From Natronolimnobius sp. AArcel1 (GTDB taxonomy: Archaea > Halobacteriota > Halobacteria > Halobacteriales > Natrialbaceae): a stretch of DNA of 64,000 nt. The stretch lies in the NCBI RefSeq assembly GCF_011043775.1, contig NZ_JAAKXY010000002.1:682001-746000 (forward strand). Direction: 5' to 3'. Below the pieces are notes generated by a model, which was not told the origin of the DNA, did not search any database, and worked only from the letters and a program-made list of their open reading frames with translations. The stretch's first letter is position 1. Every line of letters begins with the position of its first letter. The position numbers and the translations under genes are program-made. This document shows positions 52,480 through 61,018 of this stretch, piece after piece.

Positions 52480-54666
52480 ATGAACGTTGTAGCCCAGGCA
52501 GATGTGTCTCGAGAGACCTACTGGGGGATCAGTTCCACCGGCTTCGCGGTGTTCTATCTCCTGGCGGCGATTACGATTGCAGTCTTTCTCTATGGTGTTT
52601 ACCGCCGATTCAGCCGGTATACCGAGGGCGACGATGATCCGTTCGCTCGAGTGAACGACCTGCCGGCGCGCGTCCTCAGCGCGGCCAAGATTGCACTCTC
52701 AAACGAGAAACAATTTAACCGCGATCTGTACGGCGGCCTGATGCACGCGTTTATCTTCTGGGGCTTTCTGACCCTGTTTATCGCGACCTCGATTCTCGCT
52801 ATCGATGGCTACGTCTACGAACCCATCGTGCAGGGGAACTTCTGGGAGGGTGACTTCTATCTGGCCTACCAGTTCATGGTCGACGCGATGGGGCTGTTGT
52901 TCGTCGTCGGTATCGGGATGGCGATGTATCGGCGCTACTGGGTCCGTAACGAGCGCCTCTGGGGTCGCCACACCTCGAGCGAGGACGATATCTTCATCTG
53001 GACGCTCTTTGGGCTCGGCGTTGGCGGCTTCATCTTGCAGGGACTGCGCATCTACGCGACGGGCATGCCAGAACACGAGGTCGTCAGTTTCGTCGGCTAC
53101 GGCCTCGGCCTGCTCTTTGGTGCGATTGGCCTCCCGCTTGCGGGTGAACCCGGCGTCAGCACCGCCTCGGGGCTGGTTACCGCCGAAAACCTCCACTGGC
53201 TCTCGTGGTGGTCTCACTCCCTGCTTGCCTTTTTCTTCATTGCGTGGATTCCCTACGCCAAGCCCTTCCACATGCTCTCGTCGTTCGCCAACGTCGTCAC
53301 CCGCGACGAGAAGGCGGGCCAGCGACTCCCGAACGTCCCCGCCGATCTGGACGCGACCAACGCCGACTCTATTGACGATTTCACTTGGAAGGAACTGCTC
53401 GACCAGGACGCCTGTACCAAATGCGGACGCTGCTCCTCAGTGTGTCCCGCCAAAGCTTCCGACCGCCCGCTCGACCCGCGTAACGTCATCCTCGACTTGA
53501 AGAAGTACCGGGAATCACTCGAGGCCGGTGCCGACGAGCAGCCGATCATCGCCCATGGAGGCACCTCAGTCATCGACACGGAGACGATGGAGTCCTGCAT
53601 GGCCTGTATGGCCTGTATGGACGCCTGCCCGGTCGAAATCGAGCACCTCCAGTCCTTTACGCGACTCAACCGCCAGCTGACCGATCAGGGTGACGTCGAC
53701 TCGAGTATGCAGGACGTTTTCCAGAACGTGATGCAAAACGGCAACACGTTCGGCGACTCGGCGCGTAATCGTGGTGACTGGAGCGAGGACCTCGGGTTCG
53801 ACCTCACTGACGCCCGCGAGGAAGAAGTCGAGTATCTCTGGTACGTCGGCGACTATCCAAGCTACGATGAGCGAAACAAGCGAGTCGCGCGCTCACTCGC
53901 CACGATCCTGCAGGAAGCCGACGTGAGCTTCGGCATTCTCTTCGAGGACGAGAAGTCCGACGGCAACGACATCCGCCGGGTCGGCGAGGAACTGCTCTAC
54001 GTCGAACTGGCCGGCCACCACGTCGAGACGTGGGACGAGTGCGAGTTCGAGAAAATCGTCTGTACGGACCCACACTCCTACAATACGTTCACAAACGAGT
54101 ACCCCGAGGTCAACTTCGACGAGCACGCCGACGACGAACTGATGCCCTTTGACTACGACGAGCAGTGGAACGCAGACGGCGAGGTCGACGTCCTCCACTG
54201 GACACAGGCCGTCGAAGAACTCGTCACCGACGGCGCACTCGATCTCCATGGGACGGAACTCGAGTACACCGTTACCTACCACGACCCGTGTCATCTGGGC
54301 CGGTACAACGACGAGTACGAAGCGCCGCGTGACCTCATCGAGGCAACTGGCTGTGACCTCCAGGAGATGCCACGCAACCGCGCCGATTCGTTCTGCTGCG
54401 GTGGCGGCGGTGGCGGTCTCTGGATGGACTTCGAGGAAGAGCCAAAGCCAAGCGAGGAACGACTCCGGGAAGCACTCGAGGACACTTCGGCCGGCTCCGC
54501 AGTCGAAAAGTTCGTCGTCGCCTGCCCGATGTGCATGACGATGTACGAAGACGGGCGTAAAACCGGTGACTTCGAAGACGAGATCGAAATCGTCGATATC
54601 GCAGAGCTGATCGTCGAAGCCATCGGACAGGAGGAGACGGCGGGTCTCGAGGTCGCTGCGAACTGA
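52480..54666 (+). CDS. Membrane-bound Fe-S oxidoreductase (HdrD-like)
   Basis: A 728-residue respiratory-type protein. The N-terminal part (about 15-270) has five to six helices with His, like a nitrate-reductase gamma cytochrome b. Two 4Fe-4S motifs follow: Cys312, 315, 318, 322 and Cys373, 376, 379, 383. The C-terminus has two CCG domains. The second is complete (YHDPCHLGRYN, Cys639-Cys640, CPMC 682-685). The first has lost its cluster Cys (EKSDGNDIRR and CTDPHSYNTF). Such proteins pass electrons between quinone and unknown partners, probably at the membrane. ATG 52480 gives the N-terminus MNVVAQADVS; ATG 52426 is possible. Confidence 0.87.
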   Translation: MNVVAQADVSRETYWGISSTGFAVFYLLAAITIAVFLYGVYRRFSRYTEGDDDPFARVNDLPARVLSAAKIALSNEKQFNRDLYGGLMHAFIFWGFLTLFIATSILAIDGYVYEPIVQGNFWEGDFYLAYQFMVDAMGLLFVVGIGMAMYRRYWVRNERLWGRHTSSEDDIFIWTLFGLGVGGFILQGLRIYATGMPEHEVVSFVGYGLGLLFGAIGLPLAGEPGVSTASGLVTAENLHWLSWWSHSLLAFFFIAWIPYAKPFHMLSSFANVVTRDEKAGQRLPNVPADLDATNADSIDDFTWKELLDQDACTKCGRCSSVCPAKASDRPLDPRNVILDLKKYRESLEAGADEQPIIAHGGTSVIDTETMESCMACMACMDACPVEIEHLQSFTRLNRQLTDQGDVDSSMQDVFQNVMQNGNTFGDSARNRGDWSEDLGFDLTDAREEEVEYLWYVGDYPSYDERNKRVARSLATILQEADVSFGILFEDEKSDGNDIRRVGEELLYVELAGHHVETWDECEFEKIVCTDPHSYNTFTNEYPEVNFDEHADDELMPFDYDEQWNADGEVDVLHWTQAVEELVTDGALDLHGTELEYTVTYHDPCHLGRYNDEYEAPRDLIEATGCDLQEMPRNRADSFCCGGGGGGLWMDFEEEPKPSEERLREALEDTSAGSAVEKFVVACPMCMTMYEDGRKTGDFEDEIEIVDIAELIVEAIGQEETAGLEVAAN

Positions 54667-54729
54667 TACGATCTGCCGTAACTGTTTCCTGAAGCAACCG
54701 CAGGGTACTGGCGCGATATCTGGCTTGAA

Positions 54730-54894
54730 TTAGTCGCGAAACGAGTCGATCACGTCGCGTTTTTCCACGCTCAACACGATTTGTTCGAGTAGTTCCTGTT
54801 GGGTCACCGTTTGTCCCGTCTCGAGACGGATCTCCGCCTGCAGTTCTTCGAGTTGGGATTTCGTCGTGTCCGTGATGGTGACCGACGCACTCAT
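54730..54894 (-). CDS. Small ribbon-helix-helix-like DNA-binding protein
   Basis: A 54-residue protein, MSASVTITDTTKSQLEELQ then AEIRLETGQTVTQQELLEQI and a polar end. A beta strand (SVTITD) followed by two helices matches the ribbon-helix-helix fold of small antitoxins and copy-number regulators. No toxin partner adjoins it. The start at 54894 is favoured because the longer frame to 55260 is not protein-like and overlaps the next gene. Confidence 0.72.
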   Translation of the reverse strand: MSASVTITDTTKSQLEELQAEIRLETGQTVTQQELLEQIVLSVEKRDVIDSFRD

Positions 54895-55041
54895 AGGTGG
54901 TGTATTGTCTCCGAACCAGAAAATAATTCTGTTGCCATGCTGCTCTCGGTCTACTATCCGAACACGATTTGGTGATTGACGACTCAAACAACCATTTGAG
55001 TTCCCGGACAGGCTTTTACCCTCGAGTGAGAGGCCACTGAC

Positions 55042-56172
55042 ATGGACCGACTCGCCGGCCGCCTCGTGAAGCGCCTTCGCGATGGTGATCCTGACGAACC
55101 AGCCGTCGTCGGCCTCGAGGGCGAGGACGCAGACCAGTTCTTCGACGCGCTCGGCTCCGAAACCTCCCGAGCCGTGCTGCAGGCGTGCTACGAGGAGGGC
55201 CGGACCCGCTCTGAGTTGGCTGACGACCTCGAGACGAGCATCCAGAACGTCGGCTACCACGTCGACAAACTCGAGTCTGCGGGCTTGCTCGAGGCGGTCG
55301 AGACGCGCTACGGCGAGAACGGCCGGGAGGTAACGGTGTACGAGCCGTCGAAGCGCGCGGTCGTCGTGGCGGCGGGCGAACCCGGACTCGTCGAACGACT
55401 CGCCGACGCACTCGAGCGCCTGTTCGCGCCGGTGGTGATCGTGGGCCTACTCTCGATGGTCGCCGGCGTTCTCGCTCGCGGACCTGCGCCAATTGGGATG
55501 CTCGGTAGTGACGATGCTGGGGCCGCTGCGACGACAACGACGACCACGACCGTCTCGCCCGCACTCGTGGTCGCGACGACGACGTTTCTGGTCGGGCTGG
55601 CCGCTGTCCTCGCTGCGGATCGACTGGGTGTTCTCGAGCGGTCTCGCGAACCCGACGACCGACGCAGCGGCACTGGGCGAGTGTGGTGTGGCGCTCAGTA
55701 CCGACTGACGCGACTGGGTGTTTTCTCGAGTCTCGCCCTCGCGCTCGGGACATTTCTCGCACTCGACCTCGTCGCGACTGGCACGGGACAGCGTCTCGCG
55801 ATGGCGGGCTGGCTGGTGGTTCAACTGGCGATTCCGGCCGGCGTCCTCGGTGCGGTGATACTGGCCGCGGTGAACGATGGCCTTCTCGTCAGTTGGCTGG
55901 CTGCGAGTGCGCCGTTCGCTGGCATCGGTGGCTATCTGCTTGGGGGGTCGCTTGCACGCAGTGGCTTCGACCCCCTGCTGATTGGTATTAGCCTCGCCCT
56001 GATCGCACTCATTGGAACAGCGATCGGCTCGAGTGCCTATCTGCTCGGACGTGCTGTCGCCACGTGGCGAGGTCGGGGGCCGCCCATCTCGACGCGAGTG
56101 GCTCTCCTCGTGTTGTGCCACCCCTTCGCAATGGTGCTGATATTCGTCGGATGGCTCCGAATTGGGGGCTAA
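55042..56172 (+). CDS. ArsR-type winged-HTH fused to a membrane domain
   Basis: A 376-residue protein. Residues about 30-95 form an ArsR-like winged helix (LGSETSRAVLQACYEEG, then TSIQNVGYHVDKLESAGLL). After a short linker there are about seven hydrophobic segments (about 130-376), with a Thr run (TTTTTTT) between the first two. HTH domains on membrane proteins suggest a membrane-tethered regulator. It precedes a small membrane gene by two bases, so the two probably form an operon. Confidence 0.8.
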   Translation: MDRLAGRLVKRLRDGDPDEPAVVGLEGEDADQFFDALGSETSRAVLQACYEEGRTRSELADDLETSIQNVGYHVDKLESAGLLEAVETRYGENGREVTVYEPSKRAVVVAAGEPGLVERLADALERLFAPVVIVGLLSMVAGVLARGPAPIGMLGSDDAGAAATTTTTTTVSPALVVATTTFLVGLAAVLAADRLGVLERSREPDDRRSGTGRVWCGAQYRLTRLGVFSSLALALGTFLALDLVATGTGQRLAMAGWLVVQLAIPAGVLGAVILAAVNDGLLVSWLAASAPFAGIGGYLLGGSLARSGFDPLLIGISLALIALIGTAIGSSAYLLGRAVATWRGRGPPISTRVALLVLCHPFAMVLIFVGWLRIGG

Positions 56173-56174
56173 GT

Positions 56175-56648
56175 ATGGGTGAGACGGATACCACGAACGA
56201 TGGGTCGAACGACCGAACTCGAGTTATTCCAACTCGAATCAAAGCCATCGCGCTTGCGGTCGGTGTTGGCCACCTGCTGGCTCTCGTCGGCGTGACCGCT
56301 GTTCTCGAAGGCGACCCGTTTGGTCCGACACCGAACGAACTCCTCGCTGCAGATCAATACGGGATACTCATGTTCGTCGTGTCCGTCGCCGGCATGATTC
56401 TCCTTGGGGCGATTCCGGCCGTCCTCGCCTTGCGATGGCGACTTGTGACTCCGCTTGGGTTCGTCGCTATCGCATTTGGTTGGGCGACCTACCAGACGTG
56501 GCTCCGCTCGCTCGAGTCAGTCCCGGGCGCGGGTGCCGGCATCTCGCCGAGTCACCTGTCACTCTATGCGTTTTGGTCGCCACTCATTCTGGTGATCGCG
56601 CTTCTCTGTGGCGGCCTCGAGTACGTCGCCCGCAGACGGTTCGGCTGA
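56175..56648 (+). CDS. Small membrane protein following the HTH-membrane gene
   Basis: A 157-residue protein with four hydrophobic segments (about 22-45, 65-88, 92-110 and 128-150) and a basic end ARRRFG. Its ATG lies two bases after the stop of the previous gene, so the two are probably co-transcribed and may act together in the membrane. Function unknown. Confidence 0.72.
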   Translation: MGETDTTNDGSNDRTRVIPTRIKAIALAVGVGHLLALVGVTAVLEGDPFGPTPNELLAADQYGILMFVVSVAGMILLGAIPAVLALRWRLVTPLGFVAIAFGWATYQTWLRSLESVPGAGAGISPSHLSLYAFWSPLILVIALLCGGLEYVARRRFG

Positions 56649-56681
56649 AAAGAGCGTCGTGGTAGTGGATCGCGGGTAGTC

Positions 56682-59333
56682 TTAGTCTTCAATCTCAATC
56701 GCCGGTCGACCCGGCGCGGCGTTTTTCAGGACGCTGTCGTCGACCTCGTTAGCGGTGACGACTGCGACGTTGGCGTCGAACTCGCGCTCGAGCAGCCATG
56801 CCGCAGACTCCAAAGCGTCGTACTCTGCGTCAGGACCGAGCGTCACCTCGAGCGCCTCGCGTTCGGCCTGCAGGTCCTGGCCGTAGTTCGCGGCGGCGTC
56901 GCCTTGCTCGCGGATGTGGCTCTCTTGCATGAGTTCGCCGATCAGGTTCGGTGCGTCGCTCTCGATGGCGATCTCGAGGGCGTCGTACTTCCAGTCGGGG
57001 GCGATGACGACGTCGATTGCCTGCGGGTCCTCGATGCCGGCGACGTCGATGATGTCGCGAACGTCCTCGCGCGTGTTCGTGACGAGACGACGGCGCTTTG
57101 CGACGTGGTCGCGGTCGACGGTTGCGGCCGGCCACGGGGCGTCGACGACGAACTCGTCGTGGCCAAGCGTCTCGTACAGCTCTTCGGCGAGATGCGGTGC
57201 GACGGGGGCGAGCAGGCGAACGACTGCGGAGAGGCCACGCTCGTAGGTGTCGGCGTGTGGCTCAGTGTAGTCGGCGTACTGGCGCAGCGTGCGCACGAGA
57301 TCTTGGGTCTCGCGCAGTGCGCGGTTAAATCGCAGGTCGTCGTACTCCGAGCCTGCGATGGCGATGGTGGCGTCGATCTCCGCGTCGACGTAGTTCGCGA
57401 TGGCGTCTTTCTCGCCGGCTGGTTCGTCGGTAACGTACGCTTCGACCATCTCCTTGAGTCGACCCAGGAAGGCGTTCGTCGAGCGGACGCCCTCCTCGCT
57501 CCAGTCGAAATCGCGCTCTGGCTGGGCGGCCTGCATCATGAACAGGCGAGCAGTGTCCGCGCCGTACTCCTCGACGATCCGCTGGGGCGAGACCGTGTTT
57601 CCAACGGATTTGGACATCTTCTCGCCCTCGAGTTGGACCATCCCCTGTGCGAGCAGGTTCGTGAAGGGTTCGCGATGCTCGAGGCCTTCGTGGTCTGCGA
57701 GGACCTTGGTGAAGAATCGCGAGTACAGCAGGTGCATTACGGCGTGTTCGATGCCGCCGACGTACTGATCGACCGGCATCCAGTCGTTTGCCCGCTCGAG
57801 ATCGAACGGCGCGTCCTCGAGGTCCGGCGAGACGTACCGCAGGAAGTACCACGAGGAGTCGACGAAGGTGTCCATCGTGTCCGTCTCGCGGGTGGCGTCG
57901 CCGCCACAGGCGGGACAGGTCGTCTGTTTCCACTCCTCGGCAGCGTCGAGCGGGTTGCCGGTCGTGTTGATGAACTCTGGCAGTTCGACTGGCAGGTCCT
58001 CGTCGGGGACCATCACGGCACCGCAGTCGTCGTGACAGTGGACGACCGGAATCGGCGTTCCCCAGTAGCGCTGGCGGGAGATCCCCCAGTCGCGCAGTTG
58101 ATACTGAGTCGCCTCTTCGGCGCTGTCGATGTCCGCAGTCAGGCGCTCGCGGGCTTCGGCGCTTGCCGTGCCGTTGTACTCGCCGGAGTTGACGAGCACG
58201 CCGTCGTCAGTGTACGCCGCTTCACTGATGTCCGGAATTTCGGGCTCTTCGCCCTCATCGGGTTCGGGGGCGACGACCGGGACGATTTCCTCATCCATCT
58301 TCTGTGCGAAGGCGTGGTCGCGCTCGTCGTGGCCGGGAACGGCCATCAGCGCGCCGGTACCCACGTCCGAGAGGACGAAGTCTGCGACGTAGACGGGAAT
58401 CTCCTCGCCCGTCGCGGGGTTGGTCGCCGTCAGGTCGGTCGCGACGCCGTTTGGCTCGTCGCCGTCCGGATCGGCCTCGTGATCGATGAAGTGGCGAACG
58501 TCGTCGTCTTCCTCGGCGACTTGCTCGCTGATTGGGTGATCCGGTGCGAGCGCGAAGAAGGTCGCGCCGTGAATCGTATCGAGACGCGTCGTAAACGCCG
58601 TCACCGCGCCGTGGCCCGAAATGTCGAAGTCGACTTCAGCGCCGTACTGGCGGCCGATCCAGTTGCGCTGCATCTGGCGCACCGAGTTCGGCCACCCTTC
58701 TAAGTCATCAATATCCTCGAGCAGTTCGTCCGCGTACTCGGTGATTTTGAGGAACCACTGCTCGAGTTCGCGCTGCTCGACGGGGGTATCACAGCGCCAA
58801 CAGAGTTCGTCGTCGCCTTCGACCTGCTCGTCGGCGAGGACGGTTTCGCACTCGGGACACCAGTTGACTTCGGCGTCGCGGCGTTCGATGAGGTCTTCCT
58901 CGTGAAAGCGGGTAAAGAGCCACTGATTCCACTGGTAGTACTCCGGGTTGCAGGTTGCGATTTCGCGGTCCCAGTCGTAGCCAAAGCCCATCGCGTGCAT
59001 CTGGTCGCGCATCGTATCGATGCAGTCGACCGTCCAGTCACGCGGGTTGGTATCGCGCTCTTTGGCTGCGTTTTCGGCGGGGAGGCCAAAGGCGTCCCAG
59101 CCCATCGGGTGGAGGACGCTATCGCCACACATCCGGCGGTAGCGGGCATAGGCGTCCGTAATCGTGTAGTTTCGGACGTGGCCCATGTGGAGTTTGCCCG
59201 ACGGATAGGGGTACATTCCCAGCACGTACGTCGGTTCCTCGACGTCGTCGGACGTTCGATACACGTCTGCGTCGTCCCACGCCGCTTGCCAGCGCCGCTC
59301 GACTGCCGCGTGGTCGTATCCCGCGTCGCTCAT
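56682..59333 (-). CDS. leuS: Leucyl-tRNA synthetase, bacterial type
   Basis: An 883-residue class I synthetase charging tRNA-Leu. HMGH (49-52) in GMYPYPSGKLHMGHVRNYT and KMSKS (572-576) are intact, and the CP1 editing domain has TTRLDTIHGATF. This layout is that of bacterial and haloarchaeal LeuRS rather than the long archaeal/eukaryotic type, a known inter-domain transfer in halophiles. Zn-binding-like Cys pairs (CPEC, CWRC, CPAC) are seen. The ATG at 59333 (MSDAGYDHAAVE) is chosen; the frame is open to 59459. Confidence 0.95.
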   Translation of the reverse strand: MSDAGYDHAAVERRWQAAWDDADVYRTSDDVEEPTYVLGMYPYPSGKLHMGHVRNYTITDAYARYRRMCGDSVLHPMGWDAFGLPAENAAKERDTNPRDWTVDCIDTMRDQMHAMGFGYDWDREIATCNPEYYQWNQWLFTRFHEEDLIERRDAEVNWCPECETVLADEQVEGDDELCWRCDTPVEQRELEQWFLKITEYADELLEDIDDLEGWPNSVRQMQRNWIGRQYGAEVDFDISGHGAVTAFTTRLDTIHGATFFALAPDHPISEQVAEEDDDVRHFIDHEADPDGDEPNGVATDLTATNPATGEEIPVYVADFVLSDVGTGALMAVPGHDERDHAFAQKMDEEIVPVVAPEPDEGEEPEIPDISEAAYTDDGVLVNSGEYNGTASAEARERLTADIDSAEEATQYQLRDWGISRQRYWGTPIPVVHCHDDCGAVMVPDEDLPVELPEFINTTGNPLDAAEEWKQTTCPACGGDATRETDTMDTFVDSSWYFLRYVSPDLEDAPFDLERANDWMPVDQYVGGIEHAVMHLLYSRFFTKVLADHEGLEHREPFTNLLAQGMVQLEGEKMSKSVGNTVSPQRIVEEYGADTARLFMMQAAQPERDFDWSEEGVRSTNAFLGRLKEMVEAYVTDEPAGEKDAIANYVDAEIDATIAIAGSEYDDLRFNRALRETQDLVRTLRQYADYTEPHADTYERGLSAVVRLLAPVAPHLAEELYETLGHDEFVVDAPWPAATVDRDHVAKRRRLVTNTREDVRDIIDVAGIEDPQAIDVVIAPDWKYDALEIAIESDAPNLIGELMQESHIREQGDAAANYGQDLQAEREALEVTLGPDAEYDALESAAWLLEREFDANVAVVTANEVDDSVLKNAAPGRPAIEIED

Positions 59334-59473
59334 TTGCTTATATACGAGTGGGCGGGTCGTCTCCCTATAGCTTTCCATCCGCTGGCTTCCGTTCTCATGA
59401 TTGTGGTCGGGTTCGTAACGCCTCGAGAAATTCGTCGTCGACTTGATTTGCTGACCCAAAAATCGGGGCTTCG

Positions 59474-59893
59474 CTATTCGATGTCTATCTCTTTGGACTC
59501 GTCGCTACCGACGACTTTCGGCAGTCGCACCGTCAGGACGCCGTTTTCGTAGCCCGCAGAAATCTCGTCTTCTTCGACCGGCTCGGGCAGGCGAATGCGA
59601 CGGTTCGCCGTCTTCCGACTTCGCTCACGACGGATGTAGTCGCCGTCGGTGAACTCGAGTTCGTCTTCCCGATTGGCCTCGAGACGCAGCGTGCCCTCCG
59701 AGAGCGTCAGTTCGATGTCATCGGTCTCGTAGCCGGGGAGGTCGGCCGTGACGACGAACTCGTCTGCGGTGTCAGCGACGTCGACTGCCACGGAGCCAGG
59801 AACCTGTAGGCCGCCGCTTGCGACGCCTTCTTCGACCTGTCGGCTGACGCGGTCGAGCATGTCCTCGATTTCGTCGAATGGGTTTCCTCGCAT
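59474..59893 (-). CDS. Hsp20-family small heat-shock protein
   Basis: A 139-residue alpha-crystallin-domain chaperone that holds unfolded proteins. The N-terminal arm (1-45) precedes the domain (about 46-130) with ADLPGYETDDIELTL, IRRERSRKTANRRIRLP and the closing ENGVLTVRLPK, followed by a short tail. Halophiles have several copies. Start ATG 59893. Confidence 0.93.
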   Translation of the reverse strand: MRGNPFDEIEDMLDRVSRQVEEGVASGGLQVPGSVAVDVADTADEFVVTADLPGYETDDIELTLSEGTLRLEANREDELEFTDGDYIRRERSRKTANRRIRLPEPVEEDEISAGYENGVLTVRLPKVVGSDESKEIDIE

Positions 59894-60142
59894 ACTTTCT
59901 CCTACGGGACGAAGCGAGATAAATTCTGCCCGTGCCTCGAGGACAGAACGTCACTCAAGGTGGTTGTTATCTTTCGTGCACGTATCGATCCAGTGTTGTA
60001 TAACTATTCGATCGGTTATGCGCTCTCGCTATCCGAACTATCTGATAGCCTATTTGGTTATAACGCGAACTTATTTTTGGAGAGAATATCGGCTGACTTT
60101 GATACCTACAAAATACTAATACTATAAAAATGAAATCAAATT

Positions 60143-61018
60143 ATGAAGCTACAGACCGAATCCCTCGGAAAAGACTACGGGAACGGTTCCTGGGGAATTC
60201 GTGATGTAACGCTCGAGTTCGAGGATGGTATCCACGGACTTCTGGGACCGAACGGTGCCGGAAAATCGACATTGATGGGGATTCTCACAACCGTTTTGAA
60301 ACCGACGACTGGCACTGCCTACTGGAACGGAACCGATATTGTGGAGTCACCAGATACAGTCCGTCACGTCCTCGGATATCTTCCGCAGGAGTTCGGTGTC
60401 TATCCCGATCTCACGCTCGAGGAATTTCTCGAGTACATTGCGGCACTGCGTGGACTCGATTCGGAGACTGCGAGCGCACGAATAGGGGAATTGCTCGAAC
60501 TGACCAACCTGACAGCTGTTCGATCCCGAAAGTTGAGAACGTTTTCTGGAGGCATGCGTCAGCGGGCTGGTATCGCGCAGGCGTTACTCAACGATCCGGA
60601 GTTACTCATCGTTGACGAACCGACTGTTGGACTCGATCCAGCGGAACGCGTTCGACTTCGGAACGCCTTGGGCAATGCCGGTGCTGACCGGATGGTAATT
60701 CTTTCAACCCACATTGTGCCGGATATCGAGGCTACCGCGAAGACAGTCGCGGTTCTCGATTCTGGACGCGTTGTTACTCACTCTGAAACCGAAGCGATTG
60801 TAGATCAAATGACCGGATCTGTCTACGAATGTTGTGTCTCACGGTCTGAACTCCCGTCGCTCAGGGATCGGTACCAGATCTGTCATACAGTTCAACACGC
60901 TGACGGAGTGGACGTTCGAGTCATTGCGGAAACGCCTCCGACCGATAACGCCGAGCGTGTGACTCCTTCGCTCGAGGATGCATATCTCGACATGATTTCG
61001 GTGGACAATGGTCAGTAA
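60143..61018 (+). CDS. ABC exporter ATP-binding protein
   Basis: A 291-residue ATPase. Walker A is GPNGAGKST (35-43), the signature is SGGMRQ (135-140), Walker B is LLIVDEP (154-160), the Q-loop is in LPQEFGVYPDLT, and the H-loop is STHIVPDIEAT. The C-terminal extension (about 215-291) resembles drug and antibiotic exporter ATPases. A CTATAAAA box at about 60117-60124 supplies the promoter. The end overlaps the permease gene by 11 bases, so they are co-translated. Confidence 0.92.
   Translation: MKLQTESLGKDYGNGSWGIRDVTLEFEDGIHGLLGPNGAGKSTLMGILTTVLKPTTGTAYWNGTDIVESPDTVRHVLGYLPQEFGVYPDLTLEEFLEYIAALRGLDSETASARIGELLELTNLTAVRSRKLRTFSGGMRQRAGIAQALLNDPELLIVDEPTVGLDPAERVRLRNALGNAGADRMVILSTHIVPDIEATAKTVAVLDSGRVVTHSETEAIVDQMTGSVYECCVSRSELPSLRDRYQICHTVQHADGVDVRVIAETPPTDNAERVTPSLEDAYLDMISVDNGQ

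Noticed and set aside
56904-58703. A plus-strand open frame of about 600 codons opposite leuS
   Set aside because: It lies wholly antisense to a clear leuS; its composition (Val/Asp/Arg-rich, no domain) is that of a high-GC shadow frame.
59336-59346. TATATAAG sequence just before the leuS start (minus strand)
   Set aside because: It is only a few bases from the chosen ATG, too close for a leaderless promoter, and it encodes VYK in the open upstream frame; not listed as a promoter.
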